Below, in pieces: positions 13,051-22,605 of a stretch of DNA of 64,000 bases. Below the pieces are notes generated by a model that searched no databases, was not told the origin of the DNA, and saw only the letters and a program-made list of their open reading frames with translations. Each line of letters starts with the position of its first letter. Positions within the stretch are counted from its first letter, which is position 1. Made by a program: the position numbers and the translations under genes. Source of the stretch: Gemmatimonadota bacterium (GTDB lineage: Bacteria; Gemmatimonadota; Gemmatimonadetes; Gemmatimonadales; Gemmatimonadaceae); the NCBI GenBank assembly GCA_031127225.1, contig JARIEV010000003.1, positions 1 to 64,000 of the forward strand, written 5' to 3'.

Positions 13051-13455
13051 ATGGTCACGCGTGAAGACATCGAAGCGTTTCTCGATCGACTGAGTGCCGA
13101 AGGGGCATCGTACCAGGAGCTGGAACCCGGACTCTGGGTCGTGCGTCCCGGCGGCGCCCTCGAGTTTGACGTGGTGGTCACGCACAACCCGCCGGTGGTG
13201 CTGTTGCGGGTGAAAGTGATGCCGCTCCCAGCCGACGCCGCCCATCAGGCGGCGCTCAACCGGCGATTGCTGGAACTCAATGCGAGCGATCTGCTCCACG
13301 GCTCCTACGGGATCGATCAGAACAACGTCGTCCTCACCGAAGCCCTTGAGCTCTCGCATCTCGATTTCGAGGAGTTTCTGTCGTCGTATGAAAGCATGAC
13401 ACTTTCGCTCACGTCGCATTTGCGTGAGCTGGCCGCCTTCCGAGAGGCTCGCTGA
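13051..13455 (+). CDS. YbjN/CesT-like small protein
   Basis: 134 aa; FLDRLSAEGASYQELEPGLWVV...VLLRVKVMPLP; immediately upstream of pspA. Confidence 0.5.
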   Translation: MVTREDIEAFLDRLSAEGASYQELEPGLWVVRPGGALEFDVVVTHNPPVVLLRVKVMPLPADAAHQAALNRRLLELNASDLLHGSYGIDQNNVVLTEALELSHLDFEEFLSSYESMTLSLTSHLRELAAFREAR

Positions 13456-13458
13456 CCC

Positions 13459-14328
13459 ATGGGTATCTTCGACCGCTTGTCCACGCTCATCAAATCGAAT
13501 CTGAATGAGCTCATCTCCTCGGCCGAAAACCCCGAGAAGATGCTCAATCAGATCATCGTCGACATGCGCAACCAGCTGGCCAAAGCCAAGCAGCAGGTGG
13601 CCGCGTCCATTGCCGATGAAAAGCGACTGAAAGATCAGGCGGACGCCGAGTTCAAGCTCGCCGACGAGTGGGAGCGTCGGGCGATGCTGGCGGTGCAGGA
13701 AGGGCGCGATGATCTCGCGAAGCAGGCCCTGTTGCGCGGGCAGGAGCACCTCGAGCATGGCCAGCAGCTGGCGACCACGTGGGAAACACATCGCATGGAA
13801 ACGGAGAAGCTCAAGCAGTCCCTCCGTGACCTGAACGAGAAGATCGAGGAAGCCAAGCGCAAGAAGAATCTCCTGCTCGCGCGTCAGCGCCGGGCGGAAG
13901 CGCAGGCCCGCATCTCGCAGACCATGTCCGGCCTTTCCGACAACTCGGCGTTCGATGCGTTCAACCGCATGGAAGAGAAGATCACGGCCAACGAACGGCA
14001 GCTGCAGGCCGCGCAGGAGATCGACGAAGAGTTCAGCGGCGACCGCCTCGCCGGCGAATTCAAGCAGCTCGAGCGTTCGTCGGGCGGCGCCAACGCCGAT
14101 CTACAGCTCCAGCAGCTCAAGCAGCGGATGGGGATGCTCGCATCCGGGGCGCCGGCCGCGTCCCGTCAACTCGGCGCAGGTGCGTCGGCCGGTGCATCCG
14201 CTCCCGCCGCCGCCCAGCTGGCGGCCGGGTCTCCGGCCGCGCCCAACAACGCAGATACGGCCCGAACCGGCGAAGCGGAATTGCTGGCGGAATTCGAACG
14301 GCTGGAAAGCGACAAGCCGAGCGCGTAA
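13459..14328 (+). CDS. pspA: PspA/IM30 family protein
   Basis: MGIFDRLSTLIKSNLNELISSAENPEKMLNQIIVDMRNQLAKAKQQVAASIADEKRL; long coiled coil. Confidence 0.92.
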   Translation: MGIFDRLSTLIKSNLNELISSAENPEKMLNQIIVDMRNQLAKAKQQVAASIADEKRLKDQADAEFKLADEWERRAMLAVQEGRDDLAKQALLRGQEHLEHGQQLATTWETHRMETEKLKQSLRDLNEKIEEAKRKKNLLLARQRRAEAQARISQTMSGLSDNSAFDAFNRMEEKITANERQLQAAQEIDEEFSGDRLAGEFKQLERSSGGANADLQLQQLKQRMGMLASGAPAASRQLGAGASAGASAPAAAQLAAGSPAAPNNADTARTGEAELLAEFERLESDKPSA

Positions 14329-14360
14329 CGCGGCAGTACATTGGGCGCATCCCCAATGGT

Positions 14361-14399
14361 CGCCGACGGCGGCTCCCTCCCGGGGGGCCGCCGTCGGCG
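14361..14399. terminator. Stem-loop, 13-bp perfect stem
   Basis: CGCCGACGGCGGC-tccctcccggggg-GCCGCCGTCGGCG after pspA; no strong U-tract. Confidence 0.5.
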
Positions 14400-14417
14400 C
14401 ATTCACGGTTACGCACC

Positions 14418-15479
14418 ATGGCATCGCGACGTTTTCTGATTCTCGCCGAAGGGAGCTTCGGTCCGCTCAGCTCCAAGACAGCGAACGCCTGCATCCGGTA
14501 TGTCCCGGACGAAGTCGCCGCCGTGCTCGACAGCGGACAGGCGGGCCGACGAGCGCAGGACGTTCTTGGGTTCGGAGGGCACATCCCGGTGGTGGCCACG
14601 TTCGCTGAGGGCATGGTGCACCGTCCCACTGCGCTGCTGATCGGGATCGCGCCGGCCGGGGGGCAGTTCCCCGACGCGTGGCGCCCGATCGTGGCCGAGG
14701 CGCTGCGCGCCGGACTCGACGTCTGGAGCGGTTTGCATACCATGCTGGGAGACGACGCCGAGTTCGCGGCGTTGGCCACGGCAGCGGGGGCTACCATCCG
14801 CGACTTGCGTCGGGCGCCGGCCGATCTGGACGTGGCCAGCGGACTGGTGCGAGAGCTCGACGCCACGGTTGTCCTCACGGTCGGCACCGACTGCAACATC
14901 GGGAAGATGACAACCCAGCTGCAGGTGCAGTCATCGGTACGGCAGCTGGGCTACCGCGTGAATTTTGCGGCTACCGGGCAGACGGGCATTCTGGTGGAAG
15001 GACGCGGGATCGCCGTCGATGCGGTGATTGCCGACTTCATCGCCGGTGCGGCCGAGTCGCTCACGATCGAGGCCGCGCAGGACGCCGAGATCGTGCTCGT
15101 CGAGGGCCAAGGTTCGCTGCTGCATCCGGCGTATTCGGGTGTGACCCTGGGGCTGATGCATGGGGCCCTGCCGCACGCGATGGTGCTTTGTGCGCAGCCC
15201 TCGCGCACGGCGATTCATCGCAACCCGTGGGTTCCCATCCCCTCGCTGCGCGACGTGATCCGGCTGTACGAGACGGCCATGGACGGGCTGCGGCCGTCGC
15301 CCGTGATTGCGGTGGCGCTGAACACCTTCGACCTCGACGATCGTGCCGCGCGTGAGGCCGTGGAACGGGTGCGGGCCGAGACCGGCTTACCAACCACGGA
15401 TCCGGTGCGCTTCGAACCCCTCATCATCGCAGAGGCGATCGCGGCGTTTCACGTGGAGCGCCGCGCCGTGCGAGGGTAG
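14418..15479 (+). CDS. DUF1611 domain-containing protein
   Basis: VLTVGTDCNIGKMTTQLQVQ P-loop-like segment; LVEGQGSLLHPAYSGVTLGLMHGALPHAMVLCAQPSR. Confidence 0.75.
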   Translation: MASRRFLILAEGSFGPLSSKTANACIRYVPDEVAAVLDSGQAGRRAQDVLGFGGHIPVVATFAEGMVHRPTALLIGIAPAGGQFPDAWRPIVAEALRAGLDVWSGLHTMLGDDAEFAALATAAGATIRDLRRAPADLDVASGLVRELDATVVLTVGTDCNIGKMTTQLQVQSSVRQLGYRVNFAATGQTGILVEGRGIAVDAVIADFIAGAAESLTIEAAQDAEIVLVEGQGSLLHPAYSGVTLGLMHGALPHAMVLCAQPSRTAIHRNPWVPIPSLRDVIRLYETAMDGLRPSPVIAVALNTFDLDDRAAREAVERVRAETGLPTTDPVRFEPLIIAEAIAAFHVERRAVRG

Positions 15480-15526
15480 CGTCCCACACACGGCGGCGTC
15501 CGCGCGATGATGGCGGCGCAGTTCTG

Positions 15527-16240
15527 GTGACACACGGCGGGCCCGATGCGGCCATCGTGTGGCCCATGATCACCACACCGCTTCTCACGCTGGCGCACAC
15601 GTGCGCCGAATGGACGGCCGGGATTGCCGGCCACTGCGCCGCGCGCGTGCGCCTGCTCGACGATGTCACGTTGCGCGTGCATGCTGGCGAACTGCTGCTG
15701 GTGCAGGGCCCTGAGTCGTTGGGGCGTGCGCTTCTGCTGAGCGTGCTGGCCGGTGCATCGTCGCCAGACCGACATCGGTACGTGCGTGGCGTGCGCGCCC
15801 TTGCGCCCCGGGTACGGATCCGCCGCGCGGCGGTGCATGCGATGGCGGTGCAGGCCATCGTGCGGGGATGGCAGGATGCCGAGTCACCCCGCGAGGCCGG
15901 CACGGAGGAGAGGCACCGTCGGCCACCCACGCTGTACTTGCTCCGGGCGTCACGCTCGGCGGCGCCGACACGATTCGAGACGCGCGAATGGCGGCGGTGG
16001 GCACGGCGCGCGCGTGAGCGTCACGACGGCATCGTGATTGTGGGCCCTGCGTCTCAACCCACGTTGCCCGACGCCATCCCGCTGGTCCGATCGGCGGCCC
16101 GTGAGCCGGCCGTGCGGTATCAGGTGCGCCGTGATCGAGTGCTGCACCGTGACGCCGGCGGGGTGCGTCTCCTCGAGATCCGCGCCGGGCGCCTCTACGA
16201 GGTGGCCGGCGCGGACAACGACACGCCGGTGCGGCGGTAG
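15527..16240 (+). CDS. Hypothetical protein resembling a degenerate ABC-type ATPase
   Basis: LLLVQGPESLGRALLLSVLAG in the place of Walker A; PPTLYLLRASRSAAPTRFETREWRRWARRARERHDGIVIVGPA in the place of Walker B/D-loop/H-loop region; start uncertain (15566 alternative). Confidence 0.45.
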   Translation: MTHGGPDAAIVWPMITTPLLTLAHTCAEWTAGIAGHCAARVRLLDDVTLRVHAGELLLVQGPESLGRALLLSVLAGASSPDRHRYVRGVRALAPRVRIRRAAVHAMAVQAIVRGWQDAESPREAGTEERHRRPPTLYLLRASRSAAPTRFETREWRRWARRARERHDGIVIVGPASQPTLPDAIPLVRSAAREPAVRYQVRRDRVLHRDAGGVRLLEIRAGRLYEVAGADNDTPVRR

Positions 16241-16271
16241 GGCACGTGGTGCTGCCGTACCGCCGTCACTT

Positions 16272-16883
16272 TCAGCGGGGCACGACCGTGTCGGACTTCG
16301 CCGCGCGGTGGTAGCGGAGCTCACGCGCCGAGCGCTTGCCGTCGATCGCCCACTCCGTGGCCTGCACCATGATGGTGCGCTGACGGCGGGTGTACTGCAG
16401 CTCGGGCACCCGGTACGAGGTCCCCACGATCGGGGCAGCGGGGGGCGCGGGTTCGCCGTTGGACTGTGCCTGCCAGGTCGTGTACTTCACCAAACCGTCG
16501 GGCTTGCGCATGATGAACGCCCGGCCCACGACGGGCAGGCCATTCACGATCGTCTGGCCGGTCGCGGGGTCAATCGGCCACGTGCCGGCGGACGGCGTCG
16601 GGGTCGGCGCGGTCGGGACCATCATCGTCACCACGGTGGTGTCAATCACCGTCATGGAGTCGGCGACCAGCGCGCTGTCCTGCCCGGCGCTGTCGGCCGC
16701 CATCGGTGCTGCCGCCGCTACCGGAGCCGCCGGCGGTGCAGCGGGCGGCTGCGTCGCGGTCTGTCGGCGCGCGGCCAGCGCCACGGTCACGAGAGCGGCG
16801 AGGCCGACGAGGGACGCAAGACGAGGGGTGCGCCCCGTGGCAGCGCGCGGAGACACGGGTGGGCGATCCTGGTGAGGCTGCAT
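16272..16883 (-). CDS. Hypothetical single-pass membrane protein with Pro/Ala-rich linker
   Basis: MQPHQDRPPVSPRAATGRTPRLASLVGLAALVTVALAARR... Confidence 0.5.
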   Translation of the reverse strand: MQPHQDRPPVSPRAATGRTPRLASLVGLAALVTVALAARRQTATQPPAAPPAAPVAAAAPMAADSAGQDSALVADSMTVIDTTVVTMMVPTAPTPTPSAGTWPIDPATGQTIVNGLPVVGRAFIMRKPDGLVKYTTWQAQSNGEPAPPAAPIVGTSYRVPELQYTRRQRTIMVQATEWAIDGKRSARELRYHRAAKSDTVVPR

Positions 16884-17015
16884 GGCGGGAGTCCGGGTGG
16901 AAAGTGGGGGCGCAACAGACCTGACATATCCTCTACATTCAACAAACGCAAGAAAACGTCGGGACATCCCGAGCGGGTTCCTGATGCCGTCTGAACATTA
17001 ACAGCGTTCACCACC

Positions 17016-18422
17016 ATGTCCGAATTCCGCCTGTACAACACGCTCGCGCGCCGCGTCGAGCCCTTCGCACCCGCCGATGGCCAGACGGTGCGCATGTACA
17101 CGTGTGGACCGACGGTCTATAACCCGGCGCACCTGGGCAATTTCCGCACGTTCCTCTTCGAGGATCTGCTGCGGCGCGTCATTCGGCTGGCTGGCTGGCA
17201 GGTCGAACAGGTGATGAACCTGACCGACGTGGACGACAAGATCATCCGGAAGGCGGCCGCCACCGGCGCCAATATCCTCGAAGTGACCGAGCCCTTCACC
17301 GAGCTCTTTCATCGCGACCGGCGCTATCTCCGCATCGAAGATGCGGAGCGCTACCCGAAGGCCACCGAGCACATCCCCGAGATGATCGCTCTCGTGGAGC
17401 GCCTCGTGGCCAACAACGTGGCGTACATCGCCGACGACGGTTCGGTCTACTTCGCCATCGATCGCTTCCCCGACTACGGCAAGCTGTCGCAGCTCGACAA
17501 GCGAGAGATCCGCGCCGGCGCGCGCGTGGCACAGGACGAGTACGCCAAGGAAAACGCGCAGGACTTCGCGCTCTGGAAAGCGGCCAAGCCGGAAGACGAA
17601 GCCACCGGCGCGGCGTGGGACTCGCCGTGGGGCCGCGGGCGCCCCGGCTGGCACCTCGAGTGCTCCGCCATGGCCATGAAGTACCTCGGCGAAACCTTCG
17701 ACCTTCATGCCGGCGGCATCGATCTCATCTTCCCGCACCACGAAGACGAAATCGCGCAGTCAGAAGCCGCCACCGGCAAGCAGTTCGCGCGCTGCTGGTG
17801 CCACGGGGAGTTCCTGCTCACCGACGGGGCCAAGATGGCCAAGCGCGTGGGCAACGTGGCCAACGTGGTCGAGATGCGCGATCAGGGGATCAGTGGTACC
17901 GCGTACCGCCACTTCGTCTTCAACGCGCACTACCGCAAGCAGTTGAATCTGGGCGAGGACTCGCTCGAGCAGTCGCGCGCGGCCGTGAACCGCATTGGCG
18001 CCTTCGCACGGCGGCTCTCCGAGGCCACGACCGGCACGGCGGCGCTCGCCGATGCCGCCACGCGGGCCGAAAAGGCGTTTCTGGAGGCGCTGTTCGATGA
18101 CTTGAACGCCCCCGAGGCATTGGCGGCGCTGTTCACGTTCATCAGCGAAGCCAACAAGGAACTCGACGAGCAGGGCAGCGACCTGCCGGCGCTGGAGCGG
18201 GCCAGGGCGGCCTTCCGGCTCATGGACAGCGTGCTCGATCTCGTCCCGGAGCAGGATGTCGACGCGGAGCTGGCCGCGTGGGTCGAGGAGCGCCTCGGGG
18301 CTCGTCGGGCTGCTCGTGAGCGCCGGGATTTCGCCGCGGCCGACGCGGCGCGGGCCGAGTTGACCGCGCGTGGCATCCTGATCGAGGATGGCCCCGGGGG
18401 GACGCGCTGGCGAAAGGGTTGA
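17016..18422 (+). CDS. cysS: Cysteinyl-tRNA synthetase
   Basis: YTCGPTVYNPAHLGNFRTFLFEDLLRR; GWHLECSAMAMKYLG; KMAKRVGNV (KMSKS-like). Confidence 0.96.
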   Translation: MSEFRLYNTLARRVEPFAPADGQTVRMYTCGPTVYNPAHLGNFRTFLFEDLLRRVIRLAGWQVEQVMNLTDVDDKIIRKAAATGANILEVTEPFTELFHRDRRYLRIEDAERYPKATEHIPEMIALVERLVANNVAYIADDGSVYFAIDRFPDYGKLSQLDKREIRAGARVAQDEYAKENAQDFALWKAAKPEDEATGAAWDSPWGRGRPGWHLECSAMAMKYLGETFDLHAGGIDLIFPHHEDEIAQSEAATGKQFARCWCHGEFLLTDGAKMAKRVGNVANVVEMRDQGISGTAYRHFVFNAHYRKQLNLGEDSLEQSRAAVNRIGAFARRLSEATTGTAALADAATRAEKAFLEALFDDLNAPEALAALFTFISEANKELDEQGSDLPALERARAAFRLMDSVLDLVPEQDVDAELAAWVEERLGARRAARERRDFAAADAARAELTARGILIEDGPGGTRWRKG

Positions 18423-18513
18423 ACAGGCCGCCAATCCGTGGGGGCTGCTTGAATTCGTGGTCCCGCCGGATTATCCTGCTCGTCTTGTCCGGAACGGGCC
18501 GTACGCCCGTTCT

Positions 18514-18586
18514 GCTGACGTAGCTCAGTTGGTAGAGCAGCTGATTTGTAATCAGCAGGTCGTCGGTTCAATCCCGACCGTCAGCT
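18514..18586 (+). tRNA. tRNA-Thr (TGT)
   Basis: Acceptor GCTGACG/CGTCAGC, anticodon arm GCTGA-TTTGTAA-TCAGC, T arm GTCGG-TTCAATC-CCGAC. Confidence 0.95.
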
Positions 18587-18636
18587 CCTTCAAAGCTCGC
18601 CAGCCGTGCCCGCCAGGGTGCGTCGGAGAGGGCCTC

Positions 18637-18719
18637 GGTGAGGTACTCAAGTGGCCAACGAGAACAGACTGTAAATCTGTCGGCGCAAGCCTTCGAAGGT
18701 TCGAATCCTTCCCTCACCA
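18637..18719 (+). tRNA. tRNA-Tyr (GTA)
   Basis: Acceptor GGTGAGG/CCTCACC, anticodon arm ACAGA-CTGTAAA-TCTGT, long variable arm. Confidence 0.95.
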
Positions 18720-18761
18720 CTGCAGGACCGCTGGTTACTTCGGCGGGTAGCATCGGAGAAC

Positions 18762-18834
18762 GCGGGAGTAGCTCAGTTGGTAGAGCGCTAGCCTTCCAAG
18801 CTTGATGTCGCGGGTTCGAGTCCCGTCTCCCGCT
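18762..18834 (+). tRNA. tRNA-Gly (TCC)
   Basis: Acceptor GCGGGAG/CTCCCGC, loop CTTCCAA, T arm GCGGG-TTCGAGT-CCCGT. Confidence 0.93.
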
Positions 18835-18864
18835 CTGCGAAGAACATCGTCAGTGTACCACGCG

Positions 18865-18898
18865 AACCGCCGGATCCATGCTCATGGGTCCGGCGGTT
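18865..18898 (+). terminator. Intrinsic terminator-like hairpin after tRNA-Gly
   Basis: AACCGCCGGATCCAT-GCTC-ATGGGTCCGGCGGTT followed by TGTCGTTT; 15-bp stem with one G-U. Confidence 0.75.
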
Positions 18899-19042
18899 TG
18901 TCGTTTCGGCCATGTGCCGAGTTGGACAGAGACTTGCGGGAGTGATGTCGTGCGGCGCTCCAGTTGTGGGAGCGAGGCGCCCCGTGCGCCGATCAATGCC
19001 CGCGCCTGTCCCTGCCCATTCTCAGTGCTCCTGAGTCATACC

Positions 19043-19519
19043 ATGGCGACACCAATCCTTCCTCCTCCAATGCGCGACAGCGACGTGCTCCGTGCGGCAC
19101 TTCCCGGGCTGCTCTTCGCCCTCGTGACGCTGTTGTTCGGCTACGCGATGGGCGTCGTGTTCGGTTTGAACGAAGACCTCATCAAGTCCCGTCTCGCCGA
19201 CTCCGCCGATGCCGTCAGCGCCACCGTCTGCCACGGCGATGCCGCCGCCATGAAGGCGGTGCTGGGTAAGTCGTGGACCTACATGCAAAGCGCGCATCCA
19301 CACGCCGGTGGAGTCGGGTCGGCGGCGATGGGCGTGATACTCCTTATCGTGATGCGCGGCGTCAGCGCGATGTGGACGCGCCTCATCAGCCTCAGCCTGG
19401 GTGCCGGCGCCTTTGGCTATTCCCTGTTCTGGCTGTGGGCCGGATTTCGCGCACCCGCGCTCGGCGGCACCGATGCCGCCAAGGAATCCTTGGTGTGGCT
19501 CGCCATCCCATCGAGTTGA
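19043..19519 (+). CDS. Hypothetical membrane protein
   Basis: MATPILPPPMRDSDVLRAALPGLLFALVTLLFGYAMGVVFGL; about three TM segments. Confidence 0.55.
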   Translation: MATPILPPPMRDSDVLRAALPGLLFALVTLLFGYAMGVVFGLNEDLIKSRLADSADAVSATVCHGDAAAMKAVLGKSWTYMQSAHPHAGGVGSAAMGVILLIVMRGVSAMWTRLISLSLGAGAFGYSLFWLWAGFRAPALGGTDAAKESLVWLAIPSS

Positions 19520-19722
19520 GCCGTCGTGGTCGCGACCGCCGCGGCGGCCGTACTGGTCGTGATGACGCTCGCGCGACACAAGGCGCCGTGATCTGATTGA
19601 TACTAACAGACCGACCGTCATGCGTTTGATACACTGAAGAGACTGTTCGGTTGGTTAGAAGTTGCGAGCGGGGGGCAGCGTTGTCGGGGGCAAAACTTCC
19701 TACCCTCCACCAACACCTCCGC

Positions 19723-22605
19723 ATGTCATTCACGGCAGTATTCTCGAAAGCGTCTCGCCTGTTCGCCGGCGTGATCGCGATAGCACTCACGACGACCGCC
19801 CCGCTGTTGTCGGCGCAGGCGCCGACGGGCACCGTGACTGGGCGTGTCACCGGTCCCGATGGTAACATCATCACCGACGCCGTGGTGTCGGTGCTGGAAA
19901 CGTCGCTGACCGCGGCGACCGATCGCGCCGGCATCTTCCGCCTGGCGAAAGTTCCCGTCGGTGCGCAGCGGATAACGGTACGTGCGTTGGGTAAGCGTCC
20001 GAGCACCCAGACGGCAACCGTCACCGCCAATGGAACGGTTTCCCTCGCCATCGCCCTCGAACTGGCGACAACGACGCTCGAAGGTATTACCGTCACCGGC
20101 GAGCGCGGCGGACAGCTGCGCTCGGCGGATCAGAAGCGCCGCAGCGTGACGGTCAGCGACGTCGTGTCGGCCGACGAAATCGGTCTATTGCCCGACCAGA
20201 ACGTGGCTGAGGCCGTGCAGCGCGTACCGGGCGTATACATCGAAACCACGCGCGGCGAAGGCCGGACCGTGTCCATCCGCGGCGTGGCGCCCAACTTGAA
20301 CAACGTCACGTTGAACGGCCAGCCGCTGGCGTCGACCTCGACGGATCGCGCGTCCGCGCTCGATCTGCTGCCGGCGTCGATGGTCGCGAATATTGAAGTC
20401 ATCAAGGCCGTCACACCCGATATGGACGCCAACACCATCGGCGGCACGGTCAACCTCCGTACCCTGACCGCGTTCGACCGCCCGCGTCCGTTCTTCTTCG
20501 GTATTTTTGAAGGGCTACAAAACAATCGGCAGGTGCCGTTCGGCGAGACCGTGCCGCAGTACGAGCTCGACATGACGACGGGACGTCGATTCGGCGCGAA
20601 TCAGACGCTGGGTGTGGTGATCTCCGGCAGTGCATCGCAGCGCGATAACGCCGTGTCGGTGCTCGATCCCGACGGCTGGATCCGCGCGCTCAATCGCACG
20701 ACCGGCGACTCGATCACGGTCTCCAACGAAATCGAGCAGCAGCTGGCGGACAACGATCGCACGCGGTACGGCCTGACGACGTCGCTCGACTGGCGCCCGC
20801 GACCGACTACCAGCCTCTTTCTGCGTGGCCTCTACACACGCACGACTGAAATTGAGCGGAACTCGGAATTCGAGATCACCTTCACGGGAGCATATGAATT
20901 CCCGGCGGGTTCCAAGGTGGGGCGCAATACGGCCAGCTCGATGGAATTGGATATCAGTCGCGACGAAGAGACAGAGAACCTTTATACACTGAGCACCGGT
21001 GGCAGTCAGCAGTGGGGCAACTTCCACATGGACGTGACGGGCGTGGCCACGCGTGGTCAGGCCAAGAGCTTCGGTCCGGATGCCACGTTTGAAAACCCTG
21101 TGGCCACCAACGTGCTGGCGCCGGTGGGTCTTGACTTCTCCAAGTATTTCTACTCAGTGACTCCGCTCAATCGGGCGTTCGTGGAAAACCCGGCCAGCTA
21201 CAACCTGAACGGCCTGAGCTACAACTACCGCGACGTGGTGGAGAACACCTACATTGGCGCGGCTGATTTCAAGTATGACACGAAGCTGGGCCGATTCCCG
21301 GCCATCCTCAAGTTTGGCACCAAGATCCAGGCGCGTGACAAAGACATCGACGACGCCTCGGATCGCTATGCTAATACCGCGCTGACATTGCTGCCGTGGT
21401 CGCAGGCGGTCACCGGCCGTTTGCAGGACGGCGCCTCGACGTTTGTGCAGGGCAACGTCGACCCGTTCAATGCCTTCGTCGACCGGATGCGTGTGCGCCC
21501 CGACTCAGTCACGCTGGACCCGATCAACACGCAGGTACAGAAGATCGACGGCGACGCATTCGTGAAGGAGCGTATCACCGCGGCCTATCTTATGGGCACG
21601 GCCGATATCGGCCGTTTGACGGCACTGGTGGGAGCCCGTATGGAGCGTACGGATTCGGATGCCGAGTTCTGGGAGCTCGGTGAGAATTCGCGGCTGCCTT
21701 CCGCTCAGCGTTACGTGTTTCCGACGGCGCGCACCACGCGGTCCAATTCGTACACCAACGTGTTGCCCTCGGCCGTTTTTAAGTTCGACGCCGGTAAGTC
21801 ATTGGTGTTGCGCGCCGCGTACACCAGCACAATTGCCCGTCCGCAGTTCACGCAGCTGGCCAGCTACACCCGCGCCAACTACATCCCGGACGCCGCGGTA
21901 CCGGGTGCCTTCGACGGTACGCTGACGGACAACAACCCGGACCTCAAGCCGTATACTTCGCGAAATTACGATGCGTCGGCCGAGTACTACCCATCCACCG
22001 GTGGCCAGATCTCGCTGGGCTACTTTCAAAAGGTGATCGACAACCCGATTTACACCTACCGTTCGGACGAACGGAACGTGAACTATGATGGACTGCAATT
22101 CACGCGCCTTCGGTACACTCAGCAGCGGAATGGCGATGCCGGCAGCTTGGGTGGAGTGGAAATGTCATGGAATCAGCCGCTCTACTTTCTGCCGGGTGTG
22201 CTCAAGGGGTTGGGCGTGACGACGAACCTTGCGTTCATCACTTCGGAGCTGACCATCGTGGGCCGTAACGAGAAACTCCCGTTCCTCGGCCAGCCGGACC
22301 AGGTGATCAACCTCATTCCGTACTTTCAGTACAAGTCGTTCGAGGCGCGGTTTGCGTATGCGCGTCGCAGTGGCTATCTGTCTCAGGTCAGCGCGATCGA
22401 AGGCTTTGATCGGTTCGCCTCGGCGCGTGAAACGATGGATCTCACGCTGCGATACCAGATCCTGGGACCGAAGCTCGAAGTGATCGGGACGGCACGCAAC
22501 CTGACAAATTCCCCCGAGGTGGGGTACCAGGGGAACGTAAACCAGTACGACGTGCATACGCTGACCGGCCGTACGTTCTCCATCGGCTTCCGGACCACGC
22601 GCTGA
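19723..22605 (+). CDS. TonB-dependent receptor with carboxypeptidase-like regulatory N-terminal domain
   Basis: Signal peptide ...TAPLLSAQA; GTVTGRVTGPDGNIITDAVVSVLET; plug NVAEAVQRVPGVYIETTRGEGRTVSIRGVAPNLNNVTLNGQPL; beta-barrel C-terminus. Confidence 0.93.
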   Translation: MSFTAVFSKASRLFAGVIAIALTTTAPLLSAQAPTGTVTGRVTGPDGNIITDAVVSVLETSLTAATDRAGIFRLAKVPVGAQRITVRALGKRPSTQTATVTANGTVSLAIALELATTTLEGITVTGERGGQLRSADQKRRSVTVSDVVSADEIGLLPDQNVAEAVQRVPGVYIETTRGEGRTVSIRGVAPNLNNVTLNGQPLASTSTDRASALDLLPASMVANIEVIKAVTPDMDANTIGGTVNLRTLTAFDRPRPFFFGIFEGLQNNRQVPFGETVPQYELDMTTGRRFGANQTLGVVISGSASQRDNAVSVLDPDGWIRALNRTTGDSITVSNEIEQQLADNDRTRYGLTTSLDWRPRPTTSLFLRGLYTRTTEIERNSEFEITFTGAYEFPAGSKVGRNTASSMELDISRDEETENLYTLSTGGSQQWGNFHMDVTGVATRGQAKSFGPDATFENPVATNVLAPVGLDFSKYFYSVTPLNRAFVENPASYNLNGLSYNYRDVVENTYIGAADFKYDTKLGRFPAILKFGTKIQARDKDIDDASDRYANTALTLLPWSQAVTGRLQDGASTFVQGNVDPFNAFVDRMRVRPDSVTLDPINTQVQKIDGDAFVKERITAAYLMGTADIGRLTALVGARMERTDSDAEFWELGENSRLPSAQRYVFPTARTTRSNSYTNVLPSAVFKFDAGKSLVLRAAYTSTIARPQFTQLASYTRANYIPDAAVPGAFDGTLTDNNPDLKPYTSRNYDASAEYYPSTGGQISLGYFQKVIDNPIYTYRSDERNVNYDGLQFTRLRYTQQRNGDAGSLGGVEMSWNQPLYFLPGVLKGLGVTTNLAFITSELTIVGRNEKLPFLGQPDQVINLIPYFQYKSFEARFAYARRSGYLSQVSAIEGFDRFASARETMDLTLRYQILGPKLEVIGTARNLTNSPEVGYQGNVNQYDVHTLTGRTFSIGFRTTR

